A DNA stretch of 64,000 nucleotides from positions 496,001 to 560,000 of the forward strand of contig NZ_CP015031.1 of NCBI RefSeq assembly GCF_011455875.1. The letters run 5' to 3'. Source of the DNA: Basfia succiniciproducens. GTDB taxonomy: Bacteria > Pseudomonadota > Gammaproteobacteria > Enterobacterales > Pasteurellaceae. The notes beneath the pieces are model-generated. The model had not been told where the DNA came from, made no database searches, and saw nothing but the letters and a program-made list of their open reading frames with translations. The position numbers were made by a program, and so were the translations under genes. Of this stretch, positions 49,192 through 57,781 are shown piece by piece; position 1 is the stretch's first letter, and each line of letters starts with the position of its first letter.

Positions 49192-50958
49192 TTATGTCAG
49201 TGCAACATCTGTATTACGTTGTGCGAGCAATTCGGCGAAATAGCCCTCGTTTTGTAGTTGTTCGAATTTTCCTTGCTGAACGATTTCACCGCTTTGCATT
49301 ACCAGAATTTGATCGCATTGTTTTAAATCTTCGATTCGATGGGTAATCATTAAGGTGGTCTGGGTTTGGCTGATTTGATTTAACGCCTGCAAAACCTGAT
49401 TTTCCGATTGCGCATCAAGGCTTGCCGTCGGTTCGTCAAGCAGCAATAGCGAACCTTGACGCAATAACGCGCGGGCAATGGCTAAGCGTTGAGCCTGCCC
49501 AACGGAAATGCCCGTACCGCCGTCTTTTATTTCATAGTCTAAACCTAATTTATCGGTAAATTCCGTTGCTTTGGCTTGCTTTAAGGCTTGAGCGATTTCT
49601 TCTTTACTTGCCTGAATTTCACCTAATAATAGGTTTTCTTTAATGGATCCTTGCAATAGTAACGGGTTTTGCCCGACCCAAGCGATATGTTTGCGCCATT
49701 GAGTGGGTTCCAGCTGGTTCAGCTCGATACCGTTAACGGTTAAGCTGCCTTCATAGGGCAGAAAACCCAATAAAGCGTTCATTAAAGAAGTTTTGCCTGC
49801 CCCGCTTTGCCCAACTAATGCCGTATGACTTAAAGGCGATAAGCTAAAGTTTAGCGGTTTGGTTAAGGCTTGTCCTTGTGGCGAGTTGATGACTAAATTT
49901 TCCGCCTTAATTTCCAATGCCGTTGTTTCGTTCAGTTGTTGGGTTTGTGTTGCCGAATGTAATTCTTTTTGTTCTAAAAATTCTACAATGCTGTCGGCGG
50001 CGCCGATTGCCGCGGCTCGATCATGGTAATAGGTGCCGAGGTCACGCAACGGCTGATAGAATTCGGGGGCGAGAATTAGGCAGAAAAAGCCGGCAAACAA
50101 GGTCAGGCTTGTATCGTAAGTGCCAAAATTAATTTGCCCCAAATAGCTGAAACCAAAATATACCGCCATAATGGCAATGGAAATTGAGGTGAAGAATTCT
50201 AATACCGCCGAGGATAAAAACGCCATTTTCAATACATCCATGGTAGTTTTGCGGTAGGCTTCGGTGCCGATTTCAATGTGATTGGTCTGTTGTTCGGCGC
50301 GATCAAATAAACGCAGGGTTTCCAAACCTTTCAGTCGATCCAGAAACTGTGCGCTTAACCGGGCTAAAGTTGTCATATTTTTTTGGCTGCTATCGGCGGC
50401 GGCTAATCCTACAATAATCATAAACACAGGCACTAAAGGCGCGGTCGCCATTAAGATAAAACCCGCCGCCCAGTTAATAGGGAAAACGGCAATTAAAATA
50501 ACAACGGGAGCTATTACGGAAAGCATTTGTTGCGGCAGGTAACGGGAATAAAAATTATGCAGGTTTTCGACCTGTTCTAACATGAGAGTCGCCCAACTGC
50601 CGGCCGGTTTATTATTAATTACGGCGGGACCGACCTGATGAATTTTCTCAAGAATCCGGCGGCGGATAATATTGCGTAGCTGTTGTCCGCATTTAAAGCC
50701 GATACGTTCGCGCAGCCATAAAATCAGCGCGCGTAATGTAAATCCAATCGCTAAGCCGAAAAAGTGCGGTAATAATTCGCCGGGTTTTGTGTCGAGCATG
50801 ACCAGATCGTTTAATAATGTGGCAAGCAGCCAAGTCTGCAACACAAGAATCACGGAAGAAATACTTGCAAGCAATATGTTGAGATTAAGTAATTTTTTTA
50901 CCGGTTGTTGTTGTGCACGTAACCATTTGAAAAGATACCGTTGGCGTGTTTTTTCCAT
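49192..50958 (-). CDS. cydD: Glutathione/cysteine ABC exporter subunit CydD
   Basis: 588 aa, partner of CydC with the same half-transporter layout. Walker A VGQSGAGKTSLMNALLGFLP near residue 380, signature [16 protein letters not shown] (the usual LSGGQ is degenerate: ISVGQ), Walker B LLLLDEPTASLD. The degenerate signature is normal for CydD. Starts 100 bp after trxB; the gap holds an uptake-signal hairpin. Confidence 0.97.
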   Translation of the reverse strand: MEKTRQRYLFKWLRAQQQPVKKLLNLNILLASISSVILVLQTWLLATLLNDLVMLDTKPGELLPHFFGLAIGFTLRALILWLRERIGFKCGQQLRNIIRRRILEKIHQVGPAVINNKPAGSWATLMLEQVENLHNFYSRYLPQQMLSVIAPVVILIAVFPINWAAGFILMATAPLVPVFMIIVGLAAADSSQKNMTTLARLSAQFLDRLKGLETLRLFDRAEQQTNHIEIGTEAYRKTTMDVLKMAFLSSAVLEFFTSISIAIMAVYFGFSYLGQINFGTYDTSLTLFAGFFCLILAPEFYQPLRDLGTYYHDRAAAIGAADSIVEFLEQKELHSATQTQQLNETTALEIKAENLVINSPQGQALTKPLNFSLSPLSHTALVGQSGAGKTSLMNALLGFLPYEGSLTVNGIELNQLEPTQWRKHIAWVGQNPLLLQGSIKENLLLGEIQASKEEIAQALKQAKATEFTDKLGLDYEIKDGGTGISVGQAQRLAIARALLRQGSLLLLDEPTASLDAQSENQVLQALNQISQTQTTLMITHRIEDLKQCDQILVMQSGEIVQQGKFEQLQNEGYFAELLAQRNTDVALT

Positions 50959-51014
50959 ACAAAATAAATAGCGCTTTGCCTAAAGACAGATTATTGCTGC
51001 GTAAAAAGTAAAAT

Positions 51015-51055
51015 AAAGTGCGGTCGGTTTTTTGTGAATTTCTAACCGCACTTTT
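51015..51055. terminator. Uptake-signal inverted pair between trxB and cydD
   Basis: AAAGTGCGGTCGGTTTTT faces TTTCTAACCGCACTTTT. Likely terminates trxB transcription. It is the last exact Hin-type uptake signal I found in the window. Confidence 0.75.
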
Positions 51056-51060
51056 AAGGA

Positions 51061-52083
<1,023 letters not shown>

Positions 52084-52944
52084 TTAGTACAATAACGAAT
52101 ACAACAATCGGCGATACTTATTAGTGAGCGGATCATTATTGCCGATGGCTGAAAGAATAGATAAAAATTGCTGTTTTACTTCGCCGTTTTGCGCAGATAA
52201 ATCCTGTTTTAAAATGTTAAACAGCAGTTCTAAGGCTTCTTCGTTACGATTTGCCTGATGCAACTGAACCGCCAGTTTCAGGGCTATTTCAGTTGTTGGT
52301 TTTTTGGAAAAGTCAGCTTGCAATTGCTGAATTTCCGGGGTGTCGGCGGCTTTAATCAATAATTCGATTTGCGCTTGTAAACCATGCCAACGGCTGTCTC
52401 TGTCCTGTAACGGGATTTTATTGAGAATTTCCGTCGCCGGTTCTGTTTTTTTCATGGCAATGTAGGTTTCGGCGTAGAGTAGAGCAATGTCGCTGTTTTT
52501 CCGTTCGGATAATTCCCAGGCTTCTTTCAGTAATGGAAGTGCTTTGTCGTAATCTTCCGCTTGTAAAAAGTCCAAAGCTAAATTGAACTTAATTTCTTCT
52601 TCTTTCGGCAAAATTTGCGATAAGCGCTGTTTGAGTTCTTCCTCACTAATAACATTTTGAAAAGCATCGACCGCTTGTGCTTCTTTAAACAGATATGCGG
52701 TCGGCAGATTGCGGATTTGGAACTGCATTGCAATAGCCTGCTGAGTTTCGCAGTTGACTTTCGCCAGCGCAAACTGACCTTGATATTGTTCCGCATAACG
52801 CTCTAACAGCGTAGTAAATTCAACGGAAGGCTGATGGCTCGGCGCATAAAATACCAACACCAACGGGTGCTCTTTTGAAAGCTGCAATGTGTCGTTAAGA
52901 TTTTGTTCTGTAATTTCAATGAGGTATTGCTTTAACGCTTGCAT
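52084..52944 (-). CDS. ybbN: Thioredoxin-fold/TPR co-chaperone YbbN (CnoX)
   Basis: 286 aa from ATG 52944 (MQALKQYLIE), near E. coli YbbN (284 aa); the upstream open frame is unneeded. N-terminal thioredoxin fold followed by TPR-like helices (KALPLLKEAWELSER, AEILNKIPLQ-type repeats). The active-site segment reads FYAPSHQPSVEF, so both thioredoxin Cys positions are Ser; E. coli keeps one Cys there. It may therefore act only as a holdase without forming mixed disulfides. Confidence 0.93.
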   Translation of the reverse strand: MQALKQYLIEITEQNLNDTLQLSKEHPLVLVFYAPSHQPSVEFTTLLERYAEQYQGQFALAKVNCETQQAIAMQFQIRNLPTAYLFKEAQAVDAFQNVISEEELKQRLSQILPKEEEIKFNLALDFLQAEDYDKALPLLKEAWELSERKNSDIALLYAETYIAMKKTEPATEILNKIPLQDRDSRWHGLQAQIELLIKAADTPEIQQLQADFSKKPTTEIALKLAVQLHQANRNEEALELLFNILKQDLSAQNGEVKQQFLSILSAIGNNDPLTNKYRRLLYSLLY

Positions 52945-53044
52945 AATTCTCTCTTGTTTATTGATTAAGTCGGGGGATTGTAGCATAGAAATCCGTTAAT
53001 AAAAATGTGGCTGGCAGCGGTGTCTGACAACGGTGAAAAGAAAT

Positions 53045-53083
53045 ATAAAAGGCTTGCGAAAGTGCTAACAGTTGCAAGCCTTG
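53045..53083 (-). terminator. Terminator of the idn operon
   Basis: On the minus strand AAGGCTTGC and GCAAGCCTT pair around a 16-nt loop and are followed by TTATATTTC, 25 bp after the permease stop. Confidence 0.8.
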
Positions 53084-53107
53084 TAGAAAGTTATAAGGAA
53101 ATGATTA

Positions 53108-54457
53108 TTAGAAGATTATACTACCGACATAGGCGATGATAAAACCGACAATACCGATCAGCGTTTCTTGTACGGTCCAGGTTTTTAACATGGTTTTGGT
53201 ATCGATTTCCAGGAAACGGCTGACTAACCAGAAACCAGAGTCATTTACGTGTGCCAATACGGTTGCTCCGGAAGCGATGGATATAACGATAAAACATAAA
53301 TCCATTTGGCTTAAACTTGGATCCGCTGCTACCATCGGTGAAATTAATGCTGCGGTTGTGGTGAGCGCGACTGTTGCAGAACCTTGCGCCACACGCAAAG
53401 CAGAGGAAATAATGAATGCGGCGACAATCACCGGCATACCGGTATGACCCAATGTGGAAGCAAGCACTTCACCTATACCGCTGGCACGTAAAACACCACC
53501 AAACATACCGCCGGCACCGGTTACCAATACGATTGCACAGATAGGCCCTAAGGAACTGTCACAAATTTTCTCAATTTGTTCATAGCTACGCTGGTTTTTT
53601 AATAATACGATGGAAACAATCAATGTAATGAGTAGTGCAATCGGTGTTTTACCCAGTAGACGAAGCGTTTCTACCCATAATTGCGAACCGTCAATTACTT
53701 TTGCAACGGCTAAAGTATTTAACACCGTATCCAGCATAATTAATACGAGCGGCAGCAGTAATATTAAGATTACTTTTTTGAAACTCGGTGGTGTTAATAC
53801 CGCAGTTTCATTGATCGGCATTGCATTTAGAAATGCTTTAGGCAGATCCAAATGATATTTTTTACCCAAATGTAAACCGAATAAATATGTAGCAATATAC
53901 CAGGTAGGAATTGCACAAATCAGACCAATAATAGTTAATAAACCAATATTGGCGCCTAACAAATCACCGGCTGCAACAGGGCCGGGGTGAGGTACGGAAA
54001 ATGCGTGCATAACGGCAAACGCACCGGCGGCAGGGAAGGCATAGCGAATCAATGAACCGCCGAATTGTTTTGCTACACTGAAAATAATCGGCAACATAAC
54101 AACTAAACCGGCATCAAAGAAGATCGGAAACCCGAATAATAATGAGGCGATACCTAATGCTAAAGGCGCTTTTTGTTCACCAAATTTATTAATTAAGGTA
54201 TCCGCCAAAACTTTTGCACCGCCGGTAATTTCAAGCAAGCGACCGATCATCGCGCCTAAACCGACGAGTAAAGCTACGCTTGCCAAAGTATTACCAAAGC
54301 CGTTAAGTAAGGTTGGTAATATTTTATTTATCGGGATGCCTGTTGCCAGAGCGGTTAATAAACTAACAATAGTTAATGCGACAAATGCATGAACTTTAAA
54401 TTTCATTATCAACAGAAGCAATAAAGCAACTGATGCAATCATAATAAAGATTAACAT
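53108..54457 (-). CDS. idnT: GntP-family gluconate/idonate:H+ symporter
   Basis: 449 aa with about twelve or more helices. GntP-family features: GFGNTLASVALLVGLGAMIG near residue 53, LFGFPIFFDAGLVVMLPI, AFSVPHPGPVAAGDLLGANI near 155, and DSGFWLVSRFLEIDTKTMLK near 405. In an operon after a 5-ketogluconate reductase and an idonate dehydrogenase, so idonate/gluconate/5-ketogluconate is the probable substrate. AAGGAA upstream of the ATG is a good ribosome site. The gntP/gntT/idnT paralogues cannot be separated with certainty by eye. Confidence 0.85.
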   Translation of the reverse strand: MLIFIMIASVALLLLLIMKFKVHAFVALTIVSLLTALATGIPINKILPTLLNGFGNTLASVALLVGLGAMIGRLLEITGGAKVLADTLINKFGEQKAPLALGIASLLFGFPIFFDAGLVVMLPIIFSVAKQFGGSLIRYAFPAAGAFAVMHAFSVPHPGPVAAGDLLGANIGLLTIIGLICAIPTWYIATYLFGLHLGKKYHLDLPKAFLNAMPINETAVLTPPSFKKVILILLLPLVLIMLDTVLNTLAVAKVIDGSQLWVETLRLLGKTPIALLITLIVSIVLLKNQRSYEQIEKICDSSLGPICAIVLVTGAGGMFGGVLRASGIGEVLASTLGHTGMPVIVAAFIISSALRVAQGSATVALTTTAALISPMVAADPSLSQMDLCFIVISIASGATVLAHVNDSGFWLVSRFLEIDTKTMLKTWTVQETLIGIVGFIIAYVGSIIF

Positions 54458-54484
54458 AATCTATTTCCTTTATTCCTAATATAA

Positions 54485-55249
54485 TCAAACGGCTGCTAAC
54501 ATACCGCCGTCAACGAATAACAGATGTCCGTTGACAAAGTCTGACGCTTTGGATGATAAAAATACTGCCGCGCCAATTAATTCTTTTGGATCGCCCCAAC
54601 GACCGGCAGGCGTACGTTTGCATAACCAGGATGTAAATTCCTGATTTTCTACTAAAGGTTTGGTCAATTCGGTTGCGAAATAACCCGGAGCGATGCCGTT
54701 TACCTGAATGTTATAGCGGGCTAGTTCGACGCACATTCCCCGGGTCAGCATTTTTACCGCACCTTTAGAGGCTGCATAAGGCGTGATAGTGTCACGGCCT
54801 AATTCGCTTTGCATTGAACCGATATTGATAATTTTGCCCCGTTGGCGTTTTACCATATATCTGGCAACCGCCTGAGAAATAATAAAAACGGCTTTTTGAT
54901 TCACACTAATCACATCGTCATAGTCTTTTTCCGGAAATTCACAGAACGGATGACGGCGCTGAATACCCGCATTATTTATCAGTACGTCAATCGGACCGAT
55001 TTCTTTTTCAATATAATCTATGGTGTCTTGCGCCGCTTTTGAATCGGTTACATCGAAGGCAATGGCATAAGCTTTAAAGCCTTTTGTATTAAAATCTGCG
55101 GCAATTTTTTCCGCAGTTTCCAATCGAGTTCCATGAATAATGATCTCGGCACCATGTTCGGCTAATCCGTTTGCCAATAAATTACCAATACCACGAGTGG
55201 AACCGGTAATTAAAATTCGTTTATTTTTTAAAGAAAAGAGTTCACTCAT
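54485..55249 (-). CDS. idnO: 5-keto-D-gluconate 5-reductase (SDR)
   Basis: 254 aa from ATG 55249 (MSELFSLKNKRILITGS), the same length as E. coli IdnO; AGGAGC lies just upstream. Classical short-chain dehydrogenase: cofactor motif TGSTRGIG near residue 18, NNAGIQRRHPF near 90, catalytic Ser-Tyr-Lys with YAASKGAVK near 155. Reduces 5-ketogluconate to gluconate, which a kinase then phosphorylates. 11 bp after idnD. Confidence 0.93.
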   Translation of the reverse strand: MSELFSLKNKRILITGSTRGIGNLLANGLAEHGAEIIIHGTRLETAEKIAADFNTKGFKAYAIAFDVTDSKAAQDTIDYIEKEIGPIDVLINNAGIQRRHPFCEFPEKDYDDVISVNQKAVFIISQAVARYMVKRQRGKIINIGSMQSELGRDTITPYAASKGAVKMLTRGMCVELARYNIQVNGIAPGYFATELTKPLVENQEFTSWLCKRTPAGRWGDPKELIGAAVFLSSKASDFVNGHLLFVDGGMLAAV

Positions 55250-55259
55250 TTTTTGCTCC

Positions 55260-56300
55260 TCATTCAAATGAAAGTTGCACTTTAGAAATATTATTTTTAT
55301 CACCGGCGATAATTAAGGCTTTTTCTAATTCCGTATATGGGAAGGTTGCCGATAGTAATGGCAACGGATTGACTTTGCCCGAACTTAACCATTCCACCGA
55401 AGTGTTAAATTCTTCAATAAATCTGAATGAACCTTTCAGACAAATTTCTTTGGCAATCAATGTCATGATAGGAAACTCGGGAATCGCTCCGCCCATGCCG
55501 ATTTGAATAATGGTGCCTCTTGCTTTTGTAACCGCAAGGCAGCGTTCAATCGAAGAAGGATGACCGGAAGCCTCAAACGAAACGTCAAATTCACCTTTAT
55601 GTGCCATGTATTCGGAGAAATCATCCTTTGCGTTTAATGCTTTGGTAGCCCCCATTTCCAAGGCAAGATCCAGACAGCGTCGGCTTAAATCGGAAACCAC
55701 AATTTCTTTTGCACCGCTGGCTTTAATTGCTGCAACCGCCAAGCAGCCGATTGGCCCAACACCGGAAACAAACACGCGTTTGCCCGCAAGATCTCCGGCT
55801 TGTTTTGCTGCATGAATAGTCACCGCGAGAGGTTCGGCAAATGCCATAATGTCATCAGAAACATCCTGCGGATAATCAATACATTGACTGTTATCAACTA
55901 CTTTATATTGGGTAAAGCCGCCGTCAACATGAGGGTTGTACATAGCGCTACCGAAAAAACGCATCGTTTCGCATTGATTGGTATCGCCGGATAAACAGTA
56001 TTTACAGGTTAAACAGGGCTTACTCGGATTAATAGCCACTTTTTGACCGACATATAAGTCAGGTGCATTGGTTTTAACTACCGTACCGATAACTTCATGG
56101 CCAAGAATCATCGGATGTTTAATTTCATAATTACCGACTTTCCCGTATTGATAGTAATGCAAATCAGAGCCGCAAATACCGCCGCGGGTGATTTTAACTA
56201 AAGTTTGTTCTTTACTGGACTCGTCATAATTAATGGATTGTTCCATTACGCCCACGTCTTTAGGGCCTCGGACAACACAAGATAATGTCTTTATTTCCAT
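55260..56300 (-). CDS. idnD: L-idonate 5-dehydrogenase
   Basis: 346 aa from ATG 56300; ATG 56303 sits one codon earlier but only 3 nt from AGGAG, whereas 56300 has 6. Zinc-dependent medium-chain alcohol dehydrogenase: catalytic zinc GGICGSDLHYYQYG and GHEVIGTV, structural zinc cysteines in CLTCKYCLSGDTNQC, and cofactor fold VFVSGVGPIGCLAVAA. Oxidises L-idonate to 5-ketogluconate. First gene of idnDOT; divergent from the kinase gene. Confidence 0.92.
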   Translation of the reverse strand: MEIKTLSCVVRGPKDVGVMEQSINYDESSKEQTLVKITRGGICGSDLHYYQYGKVGNYEIKHPMILGHEVIGTVVKTNAPDLYVGQKVAINPSKPCLTCKYCLSGDTNQCETMRFFGSAMYNPHVDGGFTQYKVVDNSQCIDYPQDVSDDIMAFAEPLAVTIHAAKQAGDLAGKRVFVSGVGPIGCLAVAAIKASGAKEIVVSDLSRRCLDLALEMGATKALNAKDDFSEYMAHKGEFDVSFEASGHPSSIERCLAVTKARGTIIQIGMGGAIPEFPIMTLIAKEICLKGSFRFIEEFNTSVEWLSSGKVNPLPLLSATFPYTELEKALIIAGDKNNISKVQLSFE

Positions 56301-56318
56301 CATATTCTCCTTTCACTT

Positions 56319-56340
56319 AATTGGTTACTGGTAACATACA
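56319..56340. promoter_or_regulatory. GntR/IdnR-type operator near idnD
   Basis: TTGGTTA-CTGG-TAACATA, palindromic core GTTACTGGTAAC at 56324-56335. Agrees with the E. coli gnt operator form TGTTA-N4-TAACA. About 20 bp upstream of the idnD start. Confidence 0.6.
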
Positions 56341-56450
56341 TTTTATTCTATAAAACGTAAATATTCAGCGACTAAAATTGTGATCTCGTTCAAATAAATA
56401 GCAAAAAATAAGTTTTTAGTACCAGATTAAGCTATTGATAGATGAATTTT

Positions 56451-56470
56451 TATTGTTATCGGTAACTGTT
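56451..56470. promoter_or_regulatory. GntR/IdnR-type operator near the gluconokinase gene
   Basis: TTGTTA-TCGG-TAACTG, core GTTATCGGTAAC at 56455-56466, about 55 bp upstream of the kinase start. Same form as the operator at 56319-56340, so one regulator probably controls both directions. No such regulator is encoded in the window. Confidence 0.6.
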
Positions 56471-56520
56471 TAAGGGTATGCTATAAGAAAAGTAGTTAAG
56501 ATTAAAGAGGAAGTAATATT

Positions 56521-57036
56521 ATGACACAGGGCAAAAGTTTTATTTTGATGGGTGTTTCCAGTACGGGAAAAACTTCCGTGGGTACTGAAGTTGCTCACAG
56601 ATTGGGATTAAAACTCATCGATGGCGATGATCTGCACCCTAGGGCAAATATTATAAAAATGGGGGAGGGAAAACCTTTAAACGATGAAGATCGTGCACCA
56701 TGGCTAGAGCGTATTCGTGATGCGGCTTTTAGCCTTGAACAAAAAAGTGAAGTGGGCGTTATTATCTGTTCGGCATTAAAGAAAAAATACAGAGATTTAA
56801 TCCGACAAGGCAACGAAAGAGTCAAATTTCTGTTTCTGTACGGAAGTTATGAATTAATTCTTGAACGAATGCGTCAGCGAAAAGGACATTATATGAAAGA
56901 AGAAATGCTGAAAAGCCAATTCGATACATTGGAAGTTCCACAAGCGGATGAAGCCGATGTCATCCATATTGATATTGACGGTAGCTTTGAGGAAGTGGTG
57001 CAACGCTGTATAACGGCATTAAAGCCTTATTTATAA
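56521..57036 (+). CDS. idnK: Gluconokinase
   Basis: 171 aa, P-loop kinase that phosphorylates gluconate to 6-phosphogluconate. Walker A LMGVSSTGKTSVG near residue 10, then DGDDLHPRANIIKMGEGKPL and DEDRAPWLERI typical of GntK/IdnK, CSALKKKYRDLIR near 80, and KGHYMKEEMLKSQFDTLE. Completes the idonate-to-6-phosphogluconate route with idnD and idnO. GntK-type naming is equally possible. The island of effector genes begins directly after it. Confidence 0.92.
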   Translation: MTQGKSFILMGVSSTGKTSVGTEVAHRLGLKLIDGDDLHPRANIIKMGEGKPLNDEDRAPWLERIRDAAFSLEQKSEVGVIICSALKKKYRDLIRQGNERVKFLFLYGSYELILERMRQRKGHYMKEEMLKSQFDTLEVPQADEADVIHIDIDGSFEEVVQRCITALKPYL

Positions 57037-57049
57037 AAATATAGTTAAA

Positions 57050-57778
57050 TGAGAAAATTGCAACTCAGGCGGTTAAGGTACAACAAATAGCAGGTCAGGT
57101 TTCTCAAGCAGAGTCTGCCGGCAGAGAAGTGATTCAACGCGTCCGGTATGCTTCCGATTATGCAACTCAGCTTAAATCCTCCACTTTGGATGATAGCGGA
57201 CAGATGGAACCCTCTTCCCTGCTCGATATCCTGACCGCCCTCTTCAAACGTCTGCCGAGCGGCTTGCAATTTACATTGGAAGCCGGCGGTCGAGCCGGGA
57301 GCGGTGTTAGATAACCAAGTAGTACTCTCCGTTTGGCAGGACGGGTAATTACTGCAAACCTTTTCTGGGATGGTGACCGATTTTGAGCAGGGCGACAGCG
57401 GTTTTCGGTTAACTCACTATCGCCTGCGTATCTGCCCCGACTTGTGGCGCACCACGTTAAGACAAAACTTCCGTATTTTCCAACAAAAAAATATTCAAAC
57501 TATCCTGACAACCCTTTTAGGCGAAAACAAGGTGGTCGATTACGCGTTTGTACTGCGCGCCCCTCACCCCGAACGGGAGTTCTGCGTGCAATATCGAAAT
57601 CGGACTTTTGCGTTTTTCAACGCCTGACTGCCGAAGAAGGGATTTTCTACTATTTTGAACAGCTAGACGGGGGACATCGTTTAATCCTGACCGATGACGC
57701 CACCACGTTAAACGGCGAAACGTTATTGCCTTATAACCTCAATCGCGGCGCCCATTTTGCGCCGTATCCAGCGGTGCG
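57050..57778 (+). pseudogene. VgrG remnant (type VI secretion spike), broken
   Basis: Fragments of one protein in several frames. The part up to 57314 has no start codon and includes RLPSGLQFTLEAGG. A frame change leads into LDNQVVLSVWQDG, an in-frame stop, then LLQTFSGMVTDFEQGDSGFR and LTHYRLRICPDLWRTTLRQN, the VgrG N-terminal domain. After EREFCVQY near 57600 the frame shifts again to FQRLTAEEGIFYYFEQLDGG and ends PYNLNRGAHFAPYPAVR. The rest of VgrG, including the gp5-like needle, is absent. The remnant runs directly into the RHS gene. The assignment of the first 260 bp is less sure. Confidence 0.8.
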
Positions 57779-57781
57779 TTG

